Assembly (NCBI GenBank): GCA_964520045.1
Contig: CAZFMJ010000110.1
Location: forward strand, 1-5,623
Direction: 5' to 3'
Source: CAZFMJ01 sp964520045
GTDB taxonomy: Bacteria > Elusimicrobiota > Elusimicrobia > Elusimicrobiales > CAZFMJ01
DNA length: 5,623 nt
Shown here: in pieces, positions 4,871 through 5,623 of the stretch
Position numbering within the stretch: position 1 is the first letter of the stretch
Layout of the letters: each line of letters starts with the position of its first letter
The notes under the pieces: model-generated
What the model saw: the letters and a program-made list of their open reading frames with translations, nothing else
What the model was told of the DNA's origin: nothing
Databases searched by the model: none
Program-made: the position numbers and the translations under genes

Positions 4871-5623
4871 CTGATTTCGCTCGGATTTCGTTTATATGAA
4901 GGGCCCTGATTACGGTGGACCCGGGAATGAGGGGATTGTTGGTCCATGAATAGCTTTCTCCCACCAAATCAAGCGCGGGCTCAAGATAACCGCGCAACTC
5001 GTCGACATGCGCAGCTCTCACTCTGGTTATCCCCGGACTTAATGTTGAATCCGTCCAGCCCGGCGCGGACAAGCCCCGAAACGGCAATATGTTGTCCAGC
5101 ACGGCGCGCAATTGCGTTATATGGCCCGCTTTTACAACCATAGTGGAAGTTATAACATCCGTCCATTGCCATGCGCCATTTATCTGCACCTGAAGCGTGG
5201 ACGACCAGTTGCTTGTCAGTATGCTGTCCATAATCGTGCGGGATCTTAAATACCTTGTTTTATCAGAGGTTGCCCAGTCGGCCTGCGGGGTATAATAGAT
5301 CGTCGTTCCTCTGTTTGCGATAATTCCCGCCCAGCCGTTTGAATCGCCGGAATATGTATAAGTTGCCGTGTTTACCGAAAATGCCGAGTCATCGGCGATG
5401 ACAACAGACGCATCCTGACGCGCGCCCGTGGAATTTCCCACTGAAAACCAGACTTTGGGCCGTTTGTTAAGCGTATATCCAACGGCATTTTTGGGCGACG
5501 ACCAGTTCGGCGGAAGAAAAAATGACGGGCCGACTACATATATCTCGCCGCTGCCGATTCTCAGGTTTGACGCTCCATCCCCATTATATGCGCCTACGAT
5601 CATTTCTGCTTTTCCGTCGCCGT
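4860..5623 (-). CDS. FG-GAP repeat surface protein, C-terminal part (runs off right edge)
   Basis: The frame is open to the window edge, and the codons upstream of the internal ATG at 5603 read GDGKAE, continuing as MIVGAYNGDG. This matches the calcium-binding DxDGxxDxxVGAP-type core of FG-GAP (integrin-alpha-like beta-propeller) repeats. The true start therefore lies beyond the window, and the ATG at 5603 is internal. About 254 codons are visible. After the FG-GAP end comes a beta-rich stretch with many Trp, Tyr and Thr residues (about 40-160). Then three copies of a short helical motif follow: VVKAGHITQLR, TRVRAAHVDELR and TVIRALHINEIR. The last two are each preceded by a W(T)D/N-x-x-L-x-PG segment. 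The protein ends four residues after the third copy at a TAA. FG-GAP proteins of this sort are normally exported and cell-surface bound, which I infer here because the signal peptide lies outside the window. Its stop faces that of the upstream plus-strand gene across repeat A7. Confidence 0.9.
   Translation of the reverse strand, partial: GDGKAEMIVGAYNGDGASNLRIGSGEIYVVGPSFFLPPNWSSPKNAVGYTLNKRPKVWFSVGNSTGARQDASVVIADDSAFSVNTATYTYSGDSNGWAGIIANRGTTIYYTPQADWATSDKTRYLRSRTIMDSILTSNWSSTLQVQINGAWQWTDVITSTMVVKAGHITQLRAVLDNILPFRGLSAPGWTDSTLSPGITRVRAAHVDELRGYLEPALDLVGESYSWTNNPLIPGSTVIRALHINEIRAKSEKP

Noticed and set aside
1..5623. A novel defence, secretion or biosynthetic system made of these genes
   Set aside because: The four genes do not form a recognisable functional set and share no strand or spacing logic. 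Only the repeat family connects them.

Overview
The window looks like one contig stretch from an uncultivated, moderately GC-balanced bacterium with a Gram-negative style secreted and membrane proteome. It encodes a fused membrane/spermidine-synthase-like protein, an FG-GAP repeat protein and a probable signal-peptide protein, and its gaps are packed with short palindromic and low-complexity repeats. Such combinations occur in candidate-phylum groundwater genomes (Elusimicrobiota or Omnitrophota type), but nothing here proves a lineage, so the taxonomic guess is weak.

Layout: (1) about 1-367, minus strand: the 5' part of a probable secreted protein that runs off the left edge. Its signal-peptide region is made of heptamer/octamer repeat DNA. 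(2) 368-849: gene-free and dominated by a repeat element (R1) built of nested hairpins. (3) 850-3624, plus: a 12-13 helix membrane domain fused to a spermidine synthase fold, with two in-frame repeat insertions at its domain junctions. (4) 3625-3873: gene-free, holding an octamer array and a clean copy (R3) of the double-hairpin element. (5) 3874-4806, plus: an unrecognised two-helix membrane protein with a good ribosome binding site. (6) 4807-4859: an octamer repeat array that fills the gap between two convergent stop codons. (7) 4860-5623, minus: the 3' part of an FG-GAP surface protein with a triplicated C-terminal motif, running off the right edge.

No pathway linking the genes is evident. 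The two plus-strand genes may be co-transcribed, but 249 bp of repeat-rich DNA separates them. The two minus-strand genes look like unrelated exported proteins.

The most unusual content is the repeat system. A 69-bp element of two hairpins, each with an 18-nt loop, occurs as R1 (expanded by nested palindromes), R2 (inverted and in frame inside the synthase-like gene) and R3. Degenerate arrays with 7-bp and 8-bp periods sit beside these elements, fill intergenic gaps up to the stop codons, and have entered coding sequence without breaking the frame. This resembles in principle the Rickettsia palindromic elements that insert into protein genes, but the sequence here is not one I recognise.
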